Shown here: positions 35,329-47,915 of the stretch, one piece after another
Position numbering within the stretch: position 1 is the stretch's first letter
Layout of the letters: the number at the start of each line of letters is the position of its first letter
Origin: Kudoa neothunni
Lineage: Eukaryota; Cnidaria
Assembly: GCA_964304625.1 (NCBI GenBank)
Contig: OZ199840.1
Span: 5,952,001-6,016,000, forward strand
Direction: 5' to 3'
Length of the DNA stretch: 64,000 bases
Translations under genes and position numbers: made by a program
Notes under the pieces: generated by a model
Databases searched by the model: none
Told to the model about the DNA's origin: nothing
Seen by the model: only the letters and a program-made list of their open reading frames with translations

Positions 35329-37024
35329 CATATTAAAATATTTATCCGAAATAAGTTTAACCCATTTTATCGTATATATAACTTTAGATTACTTCGCATG
35401 ATTACAAAATAGTTGAATAATATTCATATGCATTCACCAAGTGGGAATGAAAATTTTATATCTCGCCTGCTATCGAACAAATTTTAAAATACCGCCAGGC
35501 TTCTCTTCCTTATCCTGTTTGCGAATTAAAAATTGATATTTCATATTTTGCAGTAAATATTTTTACCTGATTTTCTTTAATAAGAGAAGAAATCATAGTG
35601 GTAATACCGATAAAGAATCGAACATAAATTTCACTTTCCGAAGAATGCAGTCAATGAAGAAATTAATTTAAAATTAATCGATACTAATTTTGTTTTATGA
35701 AATTGATCTGAGTTATTTTCTTTGTTCTCGTTTATTCATAAATGATATAATTTGTATCCTTGGTCTTTTAACTCACTATATTTAATAAAGATACAAAAAT
35801 AAAAAAAATTATCTGAATTTTTTTGAATTAATTTAATTATTATTTTTTAAGTGAAATATTAAAGTTTGTTTTTTGCACTCGTGTCTGGTAAAACTTTTCT
35901 GTTCGGGCCAATGTATTTTATTCTCCGATATTTATAGTCAATTCTAAATTTTTGTATATCATAAATTATTGTGAATTATGTGATAAAATATTCGTAAGTC
36001 TATCTATAGTTCTCTTATATTAATTTCATGTATTATTAAATGAGTTAAATTAGAGGTCATATGTAAAACATCTATCCTCAAAAAATCAATACAATAAAGG
36101 TAAATATTTATTATTTATAACGAATGAATAAAAAAATTCAACTAATTTGATTTTAAACGAAAATAACCGAATAGTTCTGTTAGCATAAGACGAACTGAAA
36201 TTTAGACTATAAAAGTATCTTATAAAATATAGGGCTCATTGTAGAATTAATCAGGTGCACTTCAAACATATAGTTGAAATATCTCCTCTTCAAAATAATT
36301 AATATTTTGATCTTTTTCATTATCATTTTATTTATTCAACGAAACACACGATATTATTTATATTTTGTGTCTATGGATCATTCGCGAATGTTTCTCTTGA
36401 AGTTATTTAAAATGGACGATTATATATGTAAAAAATTCAAACTCGAATTTTATAGATAATCTTTAAAGACTCGTCTGGGCGAAACTTAATCTTAGTATGC
36501 TTTATTTGTTGTAATATACTTTCTTTGTATAGTCATGATTATTCCCAAAAACTTATTGATTGAAATCTCTTATTACTTTATTAACTCTTAAACGAGAATG
36601 AAAATTCGGAACGAATCCAAATTAAATAAACAGTAAACCCTCGGGTAACCTGTTTACAGATAACTCGACTAATGACAAAGTGTACACGATTGACTGTGCC
36701 ATGTGCTGGATTGAGTGAGGCACGTGACTTTTTATTTGGGTAATAGACTGTGAATATGAAATTTCTGACAGAGAACATTTACTGAAGAATTTTTTTCAAA
36801 TTTCAGTCCTATCAGAATGTATTTTAATAAGAAAAGAATAATTAATCCACTCGAAAAATCTAAAATTTAAATAATCGATGACCCATTACCGAACATAGCC
36901 GATAATAAGTGTTATTAAATGATAAAGTCCAAATAGCCACAAGATTTAAATGATATAGATTTCATTTTTTTTTTCATTTAATGAGATCATTCTTCATAAA
37001 CTATTAATAGTTTTAGATGATCCG
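35329..37024. other. Intergenic, with an isolated terminal repeat at 36630
   Basis: No gene. CAGTAAACCCTCGGGTAACC at 36630 looks like a pogo/Tc-type terminus without an identified partner. A 61-codon hydrophobic frame at 36274 has no family resemblance. Confidence 0.4.
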
Positions 37025-37028
37025 TTAA

Positions 37029-38870
37029 CCCTCTTGAGAATGCGTGGGGTCTAAGACCCCACGAAGTAAATGATGAAAGTAAAGCGTTGTATTTAATAAA
37101 ATAATTATCGTTTAACAACAAAATTATCGCATATAACTTTAGAATGTTTTTTTAAATATTGCCCCCAACAAACATTCTATTTTGATTGCGTTTTACAGTC
37201 ATTTTTCCCAACACATATATGACATTTTCTTCTGTCTGCAGTATTAGATATTTGTTCACATTCTTTTATTTTTCCTCATCTACATTAATATTATTATTAT
37301 TATTAAATTAATCAATTAATTTGTACTTTTGCGATTCATTCGTTGCTTTAGCAATTGTATTGCTAACGATTTTAAGAATTCTTTTCTCCGAATATTTTTC
37401 TTCGTATGCAAACAATAAATTATATATGAATTTATTGAAACTACATTTAGAAGCGCACGAAATATTACTGCCGGCCACCTTCTGATAGTTCTATATGTAG
37501 AATAATTAGCGTAAATTTGGACGATTGTGTCTACATCTCCCTTGGTGGAATTGTAAAATGAAATCATTTCTGGAAGTTTCTGTGGATGATTTGAATCGAT
37601 TATTGGTTTATGGTGAAAACAACTCAATAATATGACAGATTTGTTTTTTTTTCGAAGTGTATGACAGCAATGTAAAATCTTTGGTAAAGCCAAACATGGA
37701 TGAATATACCACTTTTGTCTTCGATGGCAGAAATTCCAAAGGAATCTCCTTTTTATTTTTTCTAATAGTTCCGCAAGCAGTGATACCACGTTTCAATAAT
37801 TCTTCGAAGAGTGGAACCGAGGTAAAACAATTATCTACCGTAACGTTTCCACCAGAACCCAAAATTGGCTCTATTAATCTCAGTACTAAACTTTTCGGTG
37901 AGCTATCAACTTTATGAATGCAAACGTTTTGAGCCTTCAAGTATACCTACAAATTTAAGGTATACAATTTTTTAGCACCGGCCATATTACAAATTTTTAT
38001 GTCATTTTTCAGGCTTTAACGGCATGTATTGCTTAAAAATACAGTTGCCTCTGGACGCTCGAAGCATTTCGTCAATTGTTAAATATTCTGTTGGAGTATA
38101 ATATTTTAAGAAATTTGATTTTATGCGATTAGTAACATCCCTAATTTTAAATAATCTGCCATTAGACGACTCCAGTGGTATTGAAGAATCGTTCGTAAAA
38201 CGTAGACATTTCAACAACTTAAATCTATTTTGGCCGAATACTTTATTGCAAATGGGGAATCTAAAGATATCATCAACCCAGAGTTAATTTATATTGGATA
38301 AATTAGCTTTTTTACGCCAAGATAATAATGTAAACCTATAAACGCTTTTAACTCACATAAATCAAATTCAACACAATCTCTTTTTCTTTTGAAATTAGTT
38401 TGTATTTTTTAGGTTGTCATTTGTAAAATGTAACATGTCGTACAGTATTTCGGCTGGAGTAAACAAGCTCCATATCTCAGACTCCCTATTAACATCATCA
38501 GAAAGATTTATTTGATGCTTTTCTTGAATAATATGTTTTTTTGCCAAACAAACCGACTAGATTAGACGACCATTCATAATTATTTCCGTAAAATATTTCT
38601 TTATTAGTATTTGGACAGTCAACAATCATTTCTTCATCGCTAGTCTTTTGAAATATTAGAGTCAGAGCTATATGTCTCCGAATCCGACGAAAATGCATCA
38701 CTGCTATCACAATGTAAAAATTTTTCAAAATCCATATCTTTTAAATCTATATAATTTTTGTAAATAAATATGCGACGAAAATTAATTACGAGTCGCAAAC
38801 TTAAACCAAAAATGTTATAACAATAATAAAATCATGTGGGGTCTAAAAACCCTCCGCGTGCTCCGGAGGG
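37029..38870 (-). mobile_element. piggyBac transposon, decayed, flanked by TTAA
   Basis: TTAA at 37025-37028 and 38871-38874. Ends are CCCTCTTGAGAATGCG and, reversed, CCCTCCGGAGCACGCG; both are followed by a GTGGGGTCT...ACCC palindrome. On the minus strand piggyBac transposase blocks appear in order: RFTNDSSIPLES and LTIDEMLRASRGNCIFKQYM (about 38217-38002), VTVDNCFTSVPLFEELLKRG (about 37860-37800), then VDTIVQIYANYST and RRWPAVIFRALLNVVSINSY to a normal-looking C-terminus at 37316. The frame shifts between blocks and the N-terminal part is poor, so at least three breaks are present. Length 1.84 kb against about 2.4 kb for whole elements. Confidence 0.85.
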
Positions 38871-38874
38871 TTAA

Positions 38875-39909
38875 GCATTACGACGTTATTGAGCCTATCG
38901 ATAAATAAACTACTGACACTGCTGAAATTGGGCGGATATTTTTTTCCTTACAATATTCTCACCTACTAAGGAATAACAATAATTAAACTTCTAATGTATT
39001 ATCGTATGGAAGTCTCGTGTTATCATAAATATTTCATTTGACGAAAAATAACGAATTCAATAATTTAATATTTTATAAAAATTGTATACCTATGTATCTA
39101 AAATAATCTTCTGTGTAATCAAAATATTGGAACATGTTCATATTAGACCTCAGTTTCTGCAAGCTAATTACGTACGAGCAAATAATCTCTCGAAAGTGCC
39201 GTGCCTAACAGATTTTAATTCCGTATTCCGTTAACACATCATTTTAACGTTAGCACATTTTAAATGGATTTAAGTGTAATATACCTAGCATAAATTAATT
39301 CTTAACAACTCAAAACCGAAATGAGGACTAGCTCAAAAGCTACAATTTCAGTATTTTATTTTGTCTAAAATATATTTTTAACATAATTTTTAAAATTTCG
39401 CCAAAATATCATTATATCTCAATGTCATTATTTACCGGCATGAGCTATCGATACGGATATTTTTAATCTCTTATGGTATCAACGCTTGCGCGACTCTCAT
39501 TTCTAATCCCAGCAACTCCTGTTTATAGTCGATGTATAAAGTGTATTTTTTTAATCTGTCATATTTAATTACCTTAACTTGTCATCACCTTTAATAATGC
39601 CTGAATTGATTAAATATAGTCGAAATTAGTGTTAGTGGAATATTATTTACCATTCCAATAACCACTTTCTTCTCTAATACGAATTATCTTATTAATCCTC
39701 TTGAAAACACGTTTTGTGTAAAGTAACTGAATAATTAAACAATAATAATCATTTATATGAATATTAATTGCAGTAGAACTTTGGGATAAAAATAGAATTC
39801 TCATCCAGATCGGCAGTGTCAATAGTAATCTTCTCTTGAAGCTTAAATTAATCCTATTCGGATTAGTAAGTTTCCTGAAGTGCTTTGGCTGTAATCCATT
39901 TTATAGAAA
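38875..39909. other. Intergenic, nothing recognised
   Basis: AT-rich. It probably contains the promoter of the small membrane-protein gene at 39910. Confidence 0.45.
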
Positions 39910-40032
39910 ATGCTTTCCATGCCGTATATGGTGATGGCAATTACACTGCCGATTCTTGCTTTTAATATGATTGTTTTGATTTTGTGGATATTGAAAGATC
40001 GGCTTTTTGGAAGGTGTTACGGCAGAAGATGA
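39910..40032 (+). CDS. Small single-span membrane protein, tandem copy 1 (40 aa)
   Basis: Forty codons from ATG 39910 to TGA 40030-40032; a stop lies in frame two codons upstream, fixing the start unless an intron is present. Almost no residues precede one hydrophobic helix (segment TLPILAFNMIVLILWIL), followed by a basic tail KDRLFGRCYGRR. It is clearly related to the open frame 0.9 kb downstream: both share the pattern SMPYxVxxxTLPILxFNxI. Conservation of amino acids with diverged flanks argues that it is a translated gene. No known family was recognised; its size and layout resemble micropeptides such as phospholamban or sarcolamban, but no sequence match is claimed. Confidence 0.55.
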   Translation: MLSMPYMVMAITLPILAFNMIVLILWILKDRLFGRCYGRR

Positions 40033-40905
40033 TCGAATCCTAAGAATCATTACATTCCGCTCACTCACCTACTAACCATTGTCTTCAACATCTAGTTCAA
40101 ACTAGAGGTTGGACTTGTATATCTTAATCGGTGCAAGGTTTGTGTTCGAATCCTTCGTTTCTGTTAAACTATGTTCTAACCTTATAACTTTTATATTTTG
40201 TTGAATATTTAGAGAGATTGTTTTTCCATCTGAGTATATTAATATAAATATTATATTTTCTCGTGTATTGATAATAATATCTAATAATAACTAATTTATT
40301 TTTTTGGTATCTTGGAATTTATTGGCGGAATATTTATTAATAAAAATTCTTTATATTTCATTAACTTATATAGATTTTTATCTTATTAGCATTAATTTGT
40401 TATTCCGATTTTTTTCAATCAAATTCGACGTGAATTATAGAAAAAATTTTAGGATTTTTTTAGAATAATTTTATAATTAAACTTGGTTTGCTACTAATCA
40501 TTTCAAATCCCAGATTTTGTTACGATTGTGCTTAAAGACTCAATTATACTGTAGTTAATTTAGTTGGACATTTTAATTTAAATTACTTAATAAAAAAATA
40601 AGTTATATTGTTCACACAATTATGAGTTCTAATGAGCGTGTAATTCAATTTAAAAAGGTTCGCGAATGATATACTGTGCTTGGGGTTTGTTACGGGGAGA
40701 GTGTAGTTGCTTAGGAAACGTTTGGTAGTGCAGGACACAAATGAATCTCAATTATAGAATTGTCACAAATCGACGAAATCAATAGCTACGTAGCAATTAT
40801 AGTATGAAAGAATGCCGAGTGGTGGCTAATAAAGCGAAACACAAAACAACGAAGGCGAGGCATTTGACGAGGAGTATATCTCGCAAGGTATTCTGCACAA
40901 CAACC
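40033..40905. other. Spacer between the two small membrane-protein genes
   Basis: AT-rich; no further copy of the small gene was found in between. Confidence 0.45.
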
Positions 40906-40926
40906 TTTAAGTGATATCTTTTAAAG

Positions 40927-41130
40927 TTGAAGATAATGATGACCACCACTCCAACCATAAACTTCTCCATGCCATATTTGGTGTTAATATGTACACTCCC
41001 AATATTGTTGTTCAACACTATTATCCTAGTTATTGTGTTGAAATTTATCGCTCCAATATGGGCAACAAGGATCCAACCATGGCTTGAACGTAAACCCAGT
41101 TGTTGTAATCGAGAAATAAACCTTATTTAA
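40927..41130 (+). CDS. Small single-span membrane protein, tandem copy 2 (up to 67 aa)
   Basis: Open frame ending at TAA 41128-41130. ATG codons at 40927, 40936 and 40939 are possible; the third would give MTTTPTINFSMPY. It has a short polar lead, a hydrophobic span (TLPILLFNTIILVIVLKFI) and a basic, Cys-containing tail (QPWLERKPSCCNREINLI). It aligns without gaps to copy 1 across the helix. The upstream segment (40700-40926) is less AT-rich than the surroundings and may be promoter or 5' UTR. Function is unknown; a membrane micropeptide or small subunit is inferred only from size and topology. Confidence 0.55.
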   Translation: MKIMMTTTPTINFSMPYLVLICTLPILLFNTIILVIVLKFIAPIWATRIQPWLERKPSCCNREINLI

Positions 41131-41511
41131 ATATAGTTCATTTCTATCCAATAGTTCGGAAATTTTTACACCTGAAGTCCAAACCAATAAACACGGTGGT
41201 TATTGCAATTTTAAACTAGATTTTATTTATTTGATGTTATTAGAGCGCTGAAGAAACACTACTGTCTTGCAAAGTTTAACATAAACAATAAAACAACATA
41301 CAATGGTTTATATGTTTGATATATATTTGTTTATTTTGGTGTGATTAATGGCGAATCAAGCGGTACAAAATATCTAAAATATAATATGAATTTTAAGTTC
41401 GATGATACAAAAACCTATTACAATTCATCTATCTGCCCCATCGTTGCATATCCACTATCTAAAAATAAAATATAATAAATACAAGCACGTTTTATGTTAT
41501 TCATTTTTAAG
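41131..41511. other. Intergenic, nothing recognised
   Basis: Short AT-rich stretch downstream of the second small membrane-protein gene. Confidence 0.4.
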
Positions 41512-41675
41512 GCAGAGGCTATTGGCATGGTAAAATTTAATCCTAAACTGCATGTACGATTGTGCAATAGGAATTTTTGATCTCAGCAACTCATACTTAC
41601 AGACGACGGTTTACAGATTTCACTTTATAGAATCTGCGATATTTAATATTATTTACTGCGCTAATAGCCATTTGC
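41512..41675 (+). mobile_element. Small Mutator-type MITE with 9-bp target duplication
   Basis: Ends GGCAGAGGCTATTGGCATGG and, reversed, GCAAATGGCTATTAGCG. Direct repeats CATTTTTAA (41503-41511) and TATTTTTAA (41676-41684). The ends match those of the 2.3 kb MULE at 19203-21506, which makes this 164-bp element a likely non-autonomous relative. Confidence 0.7.
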
Positions 41676-41803
41676 TATTTTTAAATTTGGTGGTCGGCTG
41701 AACTTGGATGTTTACTTAAAAATATCCGATTTTACCCCAAATTAAAACTTCAATGTTCGTTGCTGCATCTCAAAAATCATATTCAATGATTTAACCTTAT
41801 TAA

Positions 41804-42652
41804 CCCTTCCCGTGCTGAGCTCAGAAAAAGTCCATGTGTGCCCATGGGGTATTTGAGGAACCCCGGGAGAAATCAACTTGAAATTATTTTTTTCGATTTC
41901 AAGTAAATCAAAACATCTTTCAATGTATTTATAAAGTATTTTAACCCATCGAAACTCCATATATTTTCGTGTATGTCGATTGGTATACTAAAATTTAAAG
42001 ATCAACCTACGCCAAAATAAATATTTTATAAAAATTGTTGTCGATATTATATAGTTCCAAGTAAGGAAAAGTTTAGTTTCGAATAAAACTTCTAAGTTTA
42101 TGGAGAAGTGTAACCACCAACCTATCAACATATTATCAAAATATTCCGGAACAACGGCACACGAGATCATTCTCAGACTATGACAACGCCTTAATCTCAA
42201 AATCACGCTTCTATTGCATGTTCTGCATTAAACTTCCCTCAAACCCCTTTATATGATTAAATTAAATTTAAACCTAGTTACGTTGAAACTCTCAATTCTC
42301 CAACGAAAAAAAATTCACCAGACCACGATTGTTATTAATTAATCTTTGTTAATCCTTATCTGATAATTTAAGTTTGAAAATATCTAGCCCAAAATCAAAA
42401 TATTGAAGTATACAGTTGATTTTATTATTTACAAAAATGTAAATGAATATTTAGCAGTCGCAAAAATGATTTTTATGAATGGAACCGTGGGACCAATTAA
42501 AAATTTGAGGTTATACTTCTTGTTAAAAATTAAATATAAATTAATAGGAAAGCATTCAAGAAATTTCAATAGAATAAATTGCGTCTGTTAGTAATTAAGA
42601 AGAAATTATCACATTTTGGGTACCAAATATGCCCCACCTGGTTCCGGAAGGG
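41804..42652 (+). mobile_element. piggyBac-like non-autonomous element flanked by TTAA
   Basis: TTAA at 41800-41803 and 42653-42656. The left end is CCCTTCCCGTGCTGAGC; the right end reversed is CCCTTCCGGAACCAGG. Palindromic GCCCATGGGG and GGGTACC...GCCCC segments lie inside the two ends. The right end is closely related to that of the element at 34264-35324. Short frames inside are not transposase. Confidence 0.72.
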
Positions 42653-42844
42653 TTAAATACGTATGCAAACAATATTAGAAAATATATTCTGCGCAATTAG
42701 TTACACTATGAAATTAAAATCTTATTATTAATAAGAACTCCTTACAAATTTCCACACTATTCTCATTAACTATAATCATTGGTTGAATTAATATTTTTGG
42801 AAATTATAAATTTCCGAATTCCCTCGACACGCCATTTATTGTAT

Positions 42845-43698
42845 TTAAATCTGTGGAATTCCATAAAATTTACCAAATTCGAGAAAACGTTTTCTCAAAT
42901 AAAAATCTTCTTTCACTGATTTTTTTGTGAAATTGATAACACCTGAGAAACCAGTTTCATCATTATTCTTTTGAATGGAATCAACATGGGCATTATAAGG
43001 TGCGAGTATTGAGTTGAGTTCCGCCAAGGTGACATTCAACGGGATATCGTTTATGGTTAGTTTGTTCGGTGAGATTACTAGCATTTTTTGGAATATTTTC
43101 ACACCATATTTCCCACTGTGCTCAACAATAGAATTCCATTGATTGAGGTCCAAAAAGAGTTGAATGTATTTAGGTACAATATAATTGGAGCGTGTGTATA
43201 TAAGCGAGAGAGGATTAATCCAACTTTTAAGACTGAAATTATTCATTTTATGAATGTAGAAAGGTTTTATACTAAAAATTGAATAATTAGAGTGTCACGT
43301 GTAGTTAATGGATTGAGTGTAATAATGAGAAAACAATACGATGGAGGGAAATAAGGCATAACTTCAACTTTATTTTTAACTAAATCACACAAACACTTAC
43401 AAACTTAATTTGAATCTAATTGGTTACAAAATAATTTTCCGCTTTTTTGATGCAGTTTTTCGCACATGTCCAGCGTAGGAAGTTCCAAAATTGCGGTTCG
43501 TTCGATGTTCTCATCACCCACTTCCAATATTCTGCAAGCTATCGTATCTATAGATCTAAGCCATTTCACTGTATCATCTTCAGATACATTAGAAGGGATA
43601 TTAAGAAGACCAACCTCATAGTTGCTAGATATTTAAATATAAATTTTTATAAGTTTCCTACGTTGTTGTGGAACAAATCGATACCCATTTTTATTCAT
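42845..43698 (-). CDS. Two-RRM RNA-binding protein, divergent partner A
   Basis: ATG at 43698 (MNKNG), then a 61-nt intron and an RRM-like exon (NYEVGLLNIPSNVSEDDTVK, later CEKLHQKSGKLF), ending with a second RRM-like exon (KLTINDIPLNVTLAELNSIL, then TGFSGVINFTKKSV) and TAA at 42845-42847. RRM1 strand 1 (GLLNIP) and RRM2 strands 1 and 3 (LTINDIP, FSGVINF) follow the ribonucleoprotein pattern, but the aromatic residues of RNP1 are mostly missing. The splice between the two domains is uncertain: one in-frame solution uses an intron of about 340 nt. Specific target or name is not known. Its RRM1 resembles that of the gene on the other strand, suggesting an old inverted duplication. Confidence 0.55.
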
Positions 43699-43827
43699 AT
43701 TTAAAAGTGTAAAATGGCGTCTGCCGAGACGGTGCGAAAACTGAAATAACGGTTCAAAAAACATCAACTACGTTTGGATGTGGACGGGGTTCGTTCAACA
43801 TCGGTTGGTTGAAGGATTAAATCATCA

Positions 43828-45086
43828 ATGTTTGGTTTGTTGGCTCCGCGCTCGTGTAAAAATTTTCGGAATTGCGCTCGCTATTTATCTGACTTCTATA
43901 TTAAAGAAAAGCAATTTTTCATAGTGTGGATTCTAATAGCGATTTCTAATAGAAATTCCTTTGTCGCCAAACCAAGTTCCAATCAATCGGGCATATTTTT
44001 TGGAATCACTGGCGATTGCGTGTTGGATAATGACAATTTTTTGAATTCATTTATTAGAAAATGTATTCACCTATTATAAATATTGCAGCGGCGTTAAAAA
44101 ATAGATTCTCTATAGTTTCTCTGGATCGTACTTTTATCACCGTTACCACCAATAACGAGGGAAATCTCACCAATCATCTAAATATTTTCACAAAAAATAC
44201 CTTGGATGTATTTTAAAATTGTAAAATATATCTGTAATTAATCGTTGAGATGGCCGAAATCAGAAAATTTCTGAACAATTACAATGATGCTGGTTTGCAA
44301 CCGGTTATTTTTGAGTCCACTTTTTTTGATGGCGTTTTATACTCCAAATCCAAAAGAAATGTTGTTCAAATCACTAGCCTGGATAACTATCCTCATTTTC
44401 ACGATTTGTTGAGGTTTTTTGAAGGTCACCCAGAATCTATTGTCGCCGAATGCTAATTAGCTGAATCTAGAATTTGAAATTACTGATATCATCTCTTTGA
44501 GAAACTCTCGTGGAGATTTTACCGGCAGAATATTTGCTACATTGCCTAACGAAGAGCAAGCTTTCAAACTTTTACACTCAAAAAATGGAGCCACGTTTAA
44601 CAATCAGTAATTTGGTGTGCTTTCCATTCACATACACATTATGCGATTTTGTTTGTCTAGAAATTTACGATTGAAAATTTCCTCTCCTCCTACACTGAAA
44701 TCTTTTATTTCCATTAATCGTATTAGGTAATATTGAACAAATTTGGTACAATTTATTAATCTTTTTCATTTCTTCAGACCCAGAATGCCTCCACCAACTC
44801 AACATGATTCCATACTTGTGGTGTCCAATATCCCAAAACATATAAGTGTAAACGAATTAAAAGAAGCCATCAAGTTTAAAGGCGAAAAGAATTTCAGTAT
44901 ATCCAAATCGCCCAGTGACAGTGCTAACAGTATAGTCACATTTTGTAGGAGTTTTTCGGTTATTTAATGTGATTAGAAGAAATCCAGCATGACACATACA
45001 CAGTCTATGTGAATATGAAAAACGATGATTGTTGTGATAATGTTTTGAGTGATGCCCGCGAATCCGAATTCATACGTAAAATGTAA
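43828..45086 (+). CDS. RRM RNA-binding protein, divergent partner B
   Basis: The core from ATG 44250 (MAEIRKFLNNYNDAG) is well supported: RRM1 with RNP2 VVQITSL and RNP1 GDFTGRIFATL, then EEQAFKLLHSKNGATFNNQ, a proline-containing linker and RRM2 (SILVVSNIPKHISVNELKEA), ending at TAA 45084-45086. Introns of 47-57 nt join all parts in frame. An upstream frame from 43828 (MFGLLAPRSCKNFRNCARYL) can be added in frame through introns of about 26 and 43 nt; its Arg-rich, acid-free start looks like a mitochondrial presequence. If real, the protein could act in mitochondrial RNA handling, as GRSF1 does, but that is speculation. If not, the gene starts at 44250. Confidence 0.55.
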
Positions 45087-47915
45087 TTTGAGTTATAAAT
45101 AAGTTTTTTTTTGTAACTCTAATTTTAGGGGTATATCGATGTCAAAACTCTACGATTGATAATTGATCTTTCTGAAAAGCTTTTTCATTATAAAATTTTT
45201 TATTTTTATTGATTGTAATGCCTTTTTGCGTATAAACATTATTGCATTAAATACTAAGTGTGCCTATACCAGTCTTGACTACAATGTTTTGGTTCTATCC
45301 ATCAGTAGGATTTTTTAAATTATGGTCGAATCGTAACTATAAGTATAAGAATTATACTACTATTATTTTTTTGTGATTTATTCAGTTCGCTTTTATAATG
45401 TGAACTATCAATGTAGGTGTCATTTGGGGGAAATTATATTAAATTATTTTAAGTATGTACTTTCGTTATCAATAAATATCAAAGTTGAGGTGCCATATTT
45501 TATTGGTTGAATTGACTGCTGCCCCATAATAATGATGTTCACATTAATGTTGATGTGATAATCTACATCGTTATTCCCATGAAATGATTAAAAATTACAC
45601 TTCGATGGCAACTTGTGTCACGCATTAAGGAACATTAAAATATTACACAAAATCAACCCCTCATATTACGACGTGCGATAAATTTACGCGTATGCCGATC
45701 TAATCTCCTTTAGGCCTCAGATGAAATCAGCTTTAAACATCATCACTGAGTAGATAAATACAGTGATTCTGACGATAACTACGACTTCATTAATGCCTAT
45801 TTTTATTAGAGAGACTTATGATTTAAATTCTTAATTTCAATTTCAGAATATGAAATAATTATGTCAAAGATATCATAAATGTGGTTATTTGACGAAGAAT
45901 CGAGTACTTCTCCTTAAACAAACCTCAGCGCGCACGGACACGGTAATGGGGTAGTACACGCCTCACCAAATTTAACCTTTTCCATACGTTCGGCCGTCCC
46001 GATTTTATTCAAAACTTGTTTTACATTATTTTTAAATATTTAATGAATAGAAAGAACTCAAAGATCCTTACCTTAAAAAATATGACAACATATTCCCTCG
46101 GGCTAAATCGGCACACGCGCACGCTTGTGCGCATTTGGGTTTTCCGTTGTTTTCAACTCTATATGATCATTAAAACAACTTTTATACCATTAGTTTCGTT
46201 TAAATTGGACAATAATGACCATATTCTTAATCAGCGAATACAATTAAAATTGACCCTGTTGATTATTTTAGTTTTTTTGATGTATCGGTGTTTCAGCGCC
46301 AGTAGGTTACTTTCGGCGTTATATTCATTATCAATAATAGATGCTATAATATATTATATATGGAACTCCTATTCCCGTGCAGTTATTTCATCAAACCGTA
46401 AAATTTAACTGATCGAATAAAACATTTTGAGCGATATGATGTTTTCTAAACTTCGTTAAGCAGATTTGCAGAAAATATTTGTTCATTTGGTATAAATGAT
46501 TAAGCGTGAATAAAATTGTTGAGCATGGACAAATTAATTACATCACGAAATGGAAATTAGTATTTACAATATTATATATTGATGTGTAATTTCTGTTGTA
46601 TAAATGATTCCAAAGTTAATATTGCCACATCGTATTAAATCTATGCAACAACTGTATTATGAACCATTTTGATTATGTTTTTAATATTTATTCATTTTTT
46701 CCATCTGATAACATTAATTTATTGTTTAACATATTCTCTCTCACAATTTTATGTTACGTAATAACACTAAAGTGATTTGAGAAATAGTATATTCTGTAGA
46801 CATAATTATAACATCGATATCTATAGGTGTCTTTTAACTCTAAAATTAAAAAAATGTAATTATTAGTGTTAATGCCACCATAAACGCTCATTTTATAAAC
46901 TACTGAAACACGTGACTATGCATATGGATTAAAGTATATCTAGAACTTAACAATTAGATATTTATAATTTCAAAAAAATTGTTTCTAATACAAAATTCCA
47001 ACAAAAATAACAACAAAAGAAACATATAATCACATGCTATTGTATTTTCATTATCATTTCGTCAACAACCATTATCAAGATATCAAAAAAATATATAATC
47101 TAAACCTCATTATCCGAAAAGAAACTTCTGAGTCTTAAATTTTTCAAATAATTGAGATTATAATGTAAAGTTGTCATTATTTTTAATAAAAAATGTTAAT
47201 TTAATGGTTAATAATACATGTTGGCTAAATGTATTCAAAATAGGAAATTAATCAATGAACGATATTCCTATGGACAATTATTTGAGGTTGATTATAATTA
47301 TTGCGTTCATAAAATTATTCCCCCCCCCCCCCAAACGTAAAGAATTTCTGTCAAAATATTTAATCTATTATAATTGATATTTATTGTATTTTTTTAATAT
47401 TTCCTTTCATGGTAAAGCAAACCGAATTATTTTCTTGTTGTTGTTTTTCTATAAGAACTGGGATTCTTGTATAATTATTTTCCAGCCTAAAAATGAATTC
47501 TATTAATGATTCCTCATTTGAGACGTGGTGTGGGGGCTAAATTGAATCCGAAAACGCTGGATTAATAATCTGTTTTGATCAATGGGCAATACTTAAAAAA
47601 CCACGTTACGCCAATAGTTGATACAAAATATAAACAACTTTTCATACAAATATCTTAATAATGAACTATATAATTATTCTTGAATTAAATAATATTAGCA
47701 AAACCCCCATACGCGCAAGTTTTTGGTACGACGCATTAATAGGAGTCGATGACACTTAATATATTTAATTCAAAAAAATATCTTATTAAGTTTAATATGA
47801 AGTTCGGGTGAAGATGTACATTCTCCATCAAAACACACGCACATTCCGGTGAAATTATCGTAAATCATCGGCAATCACCCCTGTGACCTTCGAATTTGTT
47901 TACCTTCAAGGTGGA
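45087..47915. other. Intergenic 2.8 kb, no gene recognised
   Basis: AT-rich. A 130-codon hydrophobic frame at 46016-46408 has no family resemblance and no codon-use support. A poly-C run lies at 47320-47332. Several GCGCAAG/CACGCG islands (for example near 46100 and 47710) look like remnants of the Mutator-related repeats. Confidence 0.45.
47320..47332 (+). repeat. Homopolymer run of 13 C
   Basis: Uninterrupted cytosines in an otherwise AT-rich intergenic region. The exact length may be affected by sequencing. Confidence 0.85.

Noticed and set aside
36274-36459. 61-codon hydrophobic frame that might be a third small membrane protein
   Set aside because: It lacks the SMPY/TLPIL motif of the tandem pair at 39.9 and 40.9 kb, and its Ile/Phe/Leu-rich run is what AT-rich noise yields.
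40077-40165. Possible tRNA with the B-box-like string GTTCGAATCC
   Set aside because: No D, anticodon or T stem of proper size can be formed around it; likely chance or a very old remnant.
46016-46408. 130-codon hydrophobic open frame
   Set aside because: Biased AT-rich composition, no family resemblance, no splice partners, and it lies in degraded repeat-rich sequence.
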